DNA of 43,191 bases from an uncultured bacterium (GTDB lineage: Bacteria > Patescibacteria > Microgenomatia > Levybacterales > UBA12049): the NCBI GenBank assembly GCA_946885425.1, contig CAMPGJ010000001.1, forward strand, positions 1 through 43,191. Direction: 5' to 3'. Made by a program: the position numbers and the translations under genes. Below, one piece after another: positions 42,301 through 43,191 of the stretch (its first letter is position 1; every line of letters begins with the position of its first letter). The notes under the pieces are model-generated. The model was not told the origin of the DNA, did no database searches, and saw only the letters and a list, made by a program, of their open reading frames with translations.

Positions 42301-43191
42301 CTGTACTGGTGACTATTCCTGATCCGTTAGCTGGTGAGAGTATAATATCACCCGTTGTTGCCCCACCCAAGGTCAATGTCTGTCCGTTCGTGGTGCCTAG
42401 GTTGCCTGTACCTGTTAAATAGACAGCGTTATTGCCATTGTTGGCTGATATGGAAGCTGTTGGTGTTCCTCCTGCTATATTCATTAGTGCAATTTTGGCA
42501 GATGAAGTGCTTGTTGAACCCAGAAGAATATCATCATTTATATTGTATGGTGAAAGAGCACTTCCATTCCTCTGCCAGAAACCCTGTATGCCTGAGAGAC
42601 TACCTGCTATGACATTGTTAGCGTAGACCGTATCCCAATTAAGGGAAGAAGATCCAATATTTTGCGTACCATTTGCTCCAGGGAGGATGTTCCCATTCGT
42701 ATCAATCCTGATTTTTGTTATGCCTGATGAAGAAGCAGTGAACAGGTCTCCTGAACCGGAATTATTTACTGTTAATGCAGCAAAGGATGTCTGTCCGGAT
42801 ATACTTGCTACAGCTTTGGTGCCGATTGCTCCTCTTATATCTATAGTAGCAAGTGGAACGATCGTTCCTATACCTACCATACCAGTACCATTTTGTGGCA
42901 GAAGGAGGATATTGCCTGTGGTACTTCCGCCAATGGTAAGTGCCTGATTAGCAGTCGTCTGAATATTGCCTGCACTATTAAACGTTAGGTTACCAGATAT
43001 AGAAGCGCTGCCGTTGACATCAAGTCTTGCGAGAGGAGTGGCAGTGCCAATGCCTACGTTGCCTGACCCGTTGAGAGGCTGGAGAAGAATATTTCCCGTA
43101 GTTGATCCGCCGATGGTGAGGGTTTGATTTGCGACTGTCTGAATATTGCCTGCACTATTAAACGTTAGGTTACCAGATATAGAAGCGCTGC
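39341..43191 (-). CDS. Giant surface protein with peptidase S74 chaperone domain (5'-truncated)
   Basis: At least 1283 residues; the frame is open to the window edge, so the N-terminus is missing. The first two-thirds are Gly/Thr/Ser/Asn-rich beta repeats: units of 60 residues (NVGIGTATPLARLDVNGSAS-like, 180-bp period at 42961 and 43141) and NGNNAVYLTG...TNGQTLTLGGATTGDI twice. An S74 intramolecular chaperone domain follows at about 40560-40830 (SDAKLKTNVQ, GFIAQEVQQIFP), as in phage tail spikes, where it folds trimers and then cuts itself off. Unusually, about 400 further residues follow it, with coiled coil and more beta repeats. Likely a fibrous adhesin. Confidence 0.85.
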   Translation of the reverse strand, partial: SASISGNLTFNSAGNIQTVANQTLTIGGSTTGNILLQPLNGSGNVGIGTATPLARLDVNGSASISGNLTFNSAGNIQTTANQALTIGGSTTGNILLLPQNGTGMVGIGTIVPLATIDIRGAIGTKAVASISGQTSFAALTVNNSGSGDLFTASSSGITKIRIDTNGNILPGANGTQNIGSSSLNWDTVYANNVIAGSLSGIQGFWQRNGSALSPYNINDDILLGSTSTSSAKIALMNIAGGTPTASISANNGNNAVYLTGTGNLGTTNGQTLTLGGATTGDIILSPANGSGIVTSTGTLNLSGGKTYQIAGADVLSATTLGSGVTGSSLTSVSTITSGTWNATIINTQYGGTGQDFSSVAQGSIPYFSNTGIMTTLATGTTGQCLITNGPAANPSWVNCASGASSWTSTNGAIYPTQNTIDFLLGSNATSSAKFGFINVADGTPTASISANNGNNAVYLTGLGNLGTTNGQTLTLGGATTGDILLNSGSGNITLANATSFLNNTTFSGLATFNTGATIASGQNLTLESFTGNNAVLYGTVTTGVVASATTNTGSLCLISGGSAPSWSACPGSGSGSSKWTEDGSGVLYPNNPALDFLLGGASSSSAKFAVLNIADSTFTPIASISAIGGANAGNGISLSGDSSIQSLSNSSLTLGGNTTGDIKFSPGGMNNAVTFASNGNVAIGPIAPTNLLNMYSASADAILYSGTGGSANTAGMYLDRAGTSGFAGQYYLSGGTEQWQVGLRAGDDSLHFRTANTTDTMVIATNGDITITGSGGTCTMTGAATTTTCGSDAKLKTNVQNLDNSLAKIMDLRPVTYNWIDPNLDQSTQIGFIAQEVQQIFPNFVAKMNNGNLGVRYESFIMPTIKAIQELNIKVDTAGNIYESELEKLRQEIATVPAAPETDTSIQTLLISLISRVASLEGQLANNTNSMTTKDATISGTLRTDRLIAGSIDGLDDKLATLAAALGQQNTPIYNSTSSSSANLNDENVQSASGSATQAYTSNNNLSIPGYTYLQTNFANLASLSGQLTTLTADLGTFKEGIISMGPTSLTDAAVSNQLAIGSSMMIADNSINTFGEDLHIQPFKQGLISFMDDAVIITTDGDLNVNGNAVFAKDVTVKGKLAAHVISPVPDEDLIIQLSETADGKHNKFEVQNASGSSVLSVNHLGDLIASGSGKFSNIATGALNIVRGVQADTSVTESVASSSAGTAMINAHQNERTIYSPYVKANSLIYVTATSNTQGQVPYVARQTAENEKTKTKGSFTVQIPTNVAKDIKFNWWIVN

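Overview
The window looks like a contig from a Candidate Phyla Radiation (Patescibacteria) bacterium, most likely of the Microgenomates group. The pointers are a 23S rRNA gene interrupted by an intron and not linked to a 16S gene, a DUF5654 protein, an archaeal-type ATP-dependent DNA ligase, a VirB2/TrbC-like pilin, a very large peptidase-S74 surface protein, many unrecognised small proteins, and intergenic DNA crowded with short palindromic repeats. The standard code fits (TGA is a stop). The lineage call is an inference from gene content; no database was searched.

Layout. 1-5 kb: the 3' part of nnrD, a DUF5654 membrane protein, a Fic protein, the DNA ligase and an unrecognised protein. 5.1-11.2 kb: a small membrane protein with a structured leader and 3' element, an EndoQ-like PHP protein, pth, an 84-aa protein between two copies of a MITE-like repeat, acylphosphatase, a membrane-anchored DsbA-like protein, a HAD phosphatase, and two tiny membrane proteins. 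11.3-18 kb: a metal/thiol module (His-rich anchored protein, UreH/SafE-type membrane protein with a cupredoxin-like tail, HMA chaperone), a large membrane protein, a subtilase lacking its catalytic Asp, then trxA and trxB. 18-22.1 kb: an rRNA operon with its own promoter, tRNA-Ala(UGC)-23S-5S, with a 353-nt group I intron in the peptidyl transferase region of 23S. 22.2-27.9 kb: a non-haem iron oxygenase, a coiled-coil membrane protein, an S1-domain protein, radA and a PIN-TRAM protein. 27.9-30.3 kb: an accessory stretch with a promoter-driven pseudoknotted small RNA, a convergent 50-aa gene and a four-gene operon of small unknown proteins. 30.4-43.2 kb: a glycosyltransferase, pilin-like protein, Rho with an RG-rich extension, LysM-M23 peptidase, a second tRNA-Ala (GGC), a zinc-ribbon protein, an O-antigen ligase/TPR protein, and the S74 protein, which runs off the right edge.

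Three themes stand out. First, several unrelated repeat families have entered conserved genes in frame (nnrD, endoQ-like, the UreH-type gene, radA, PIN-TRAM, rho), and others supply start codons or intergenic spacers. Second, many ordinary genes have a -10 box 6-14 bp before the start codon, so their mRNAs should be leaderless or nearly so. The small accessory proteins instead have strong Shine-Dalgarno sequences. Third, three separate small-membrane-protein loci each end in a branched, closed-stem RNA structure followed by the same TACTTTT tail. I consider that the best candidate for something undescribed here, together with the 28.1-28.5 kb small RNA/50-aa gene pair.
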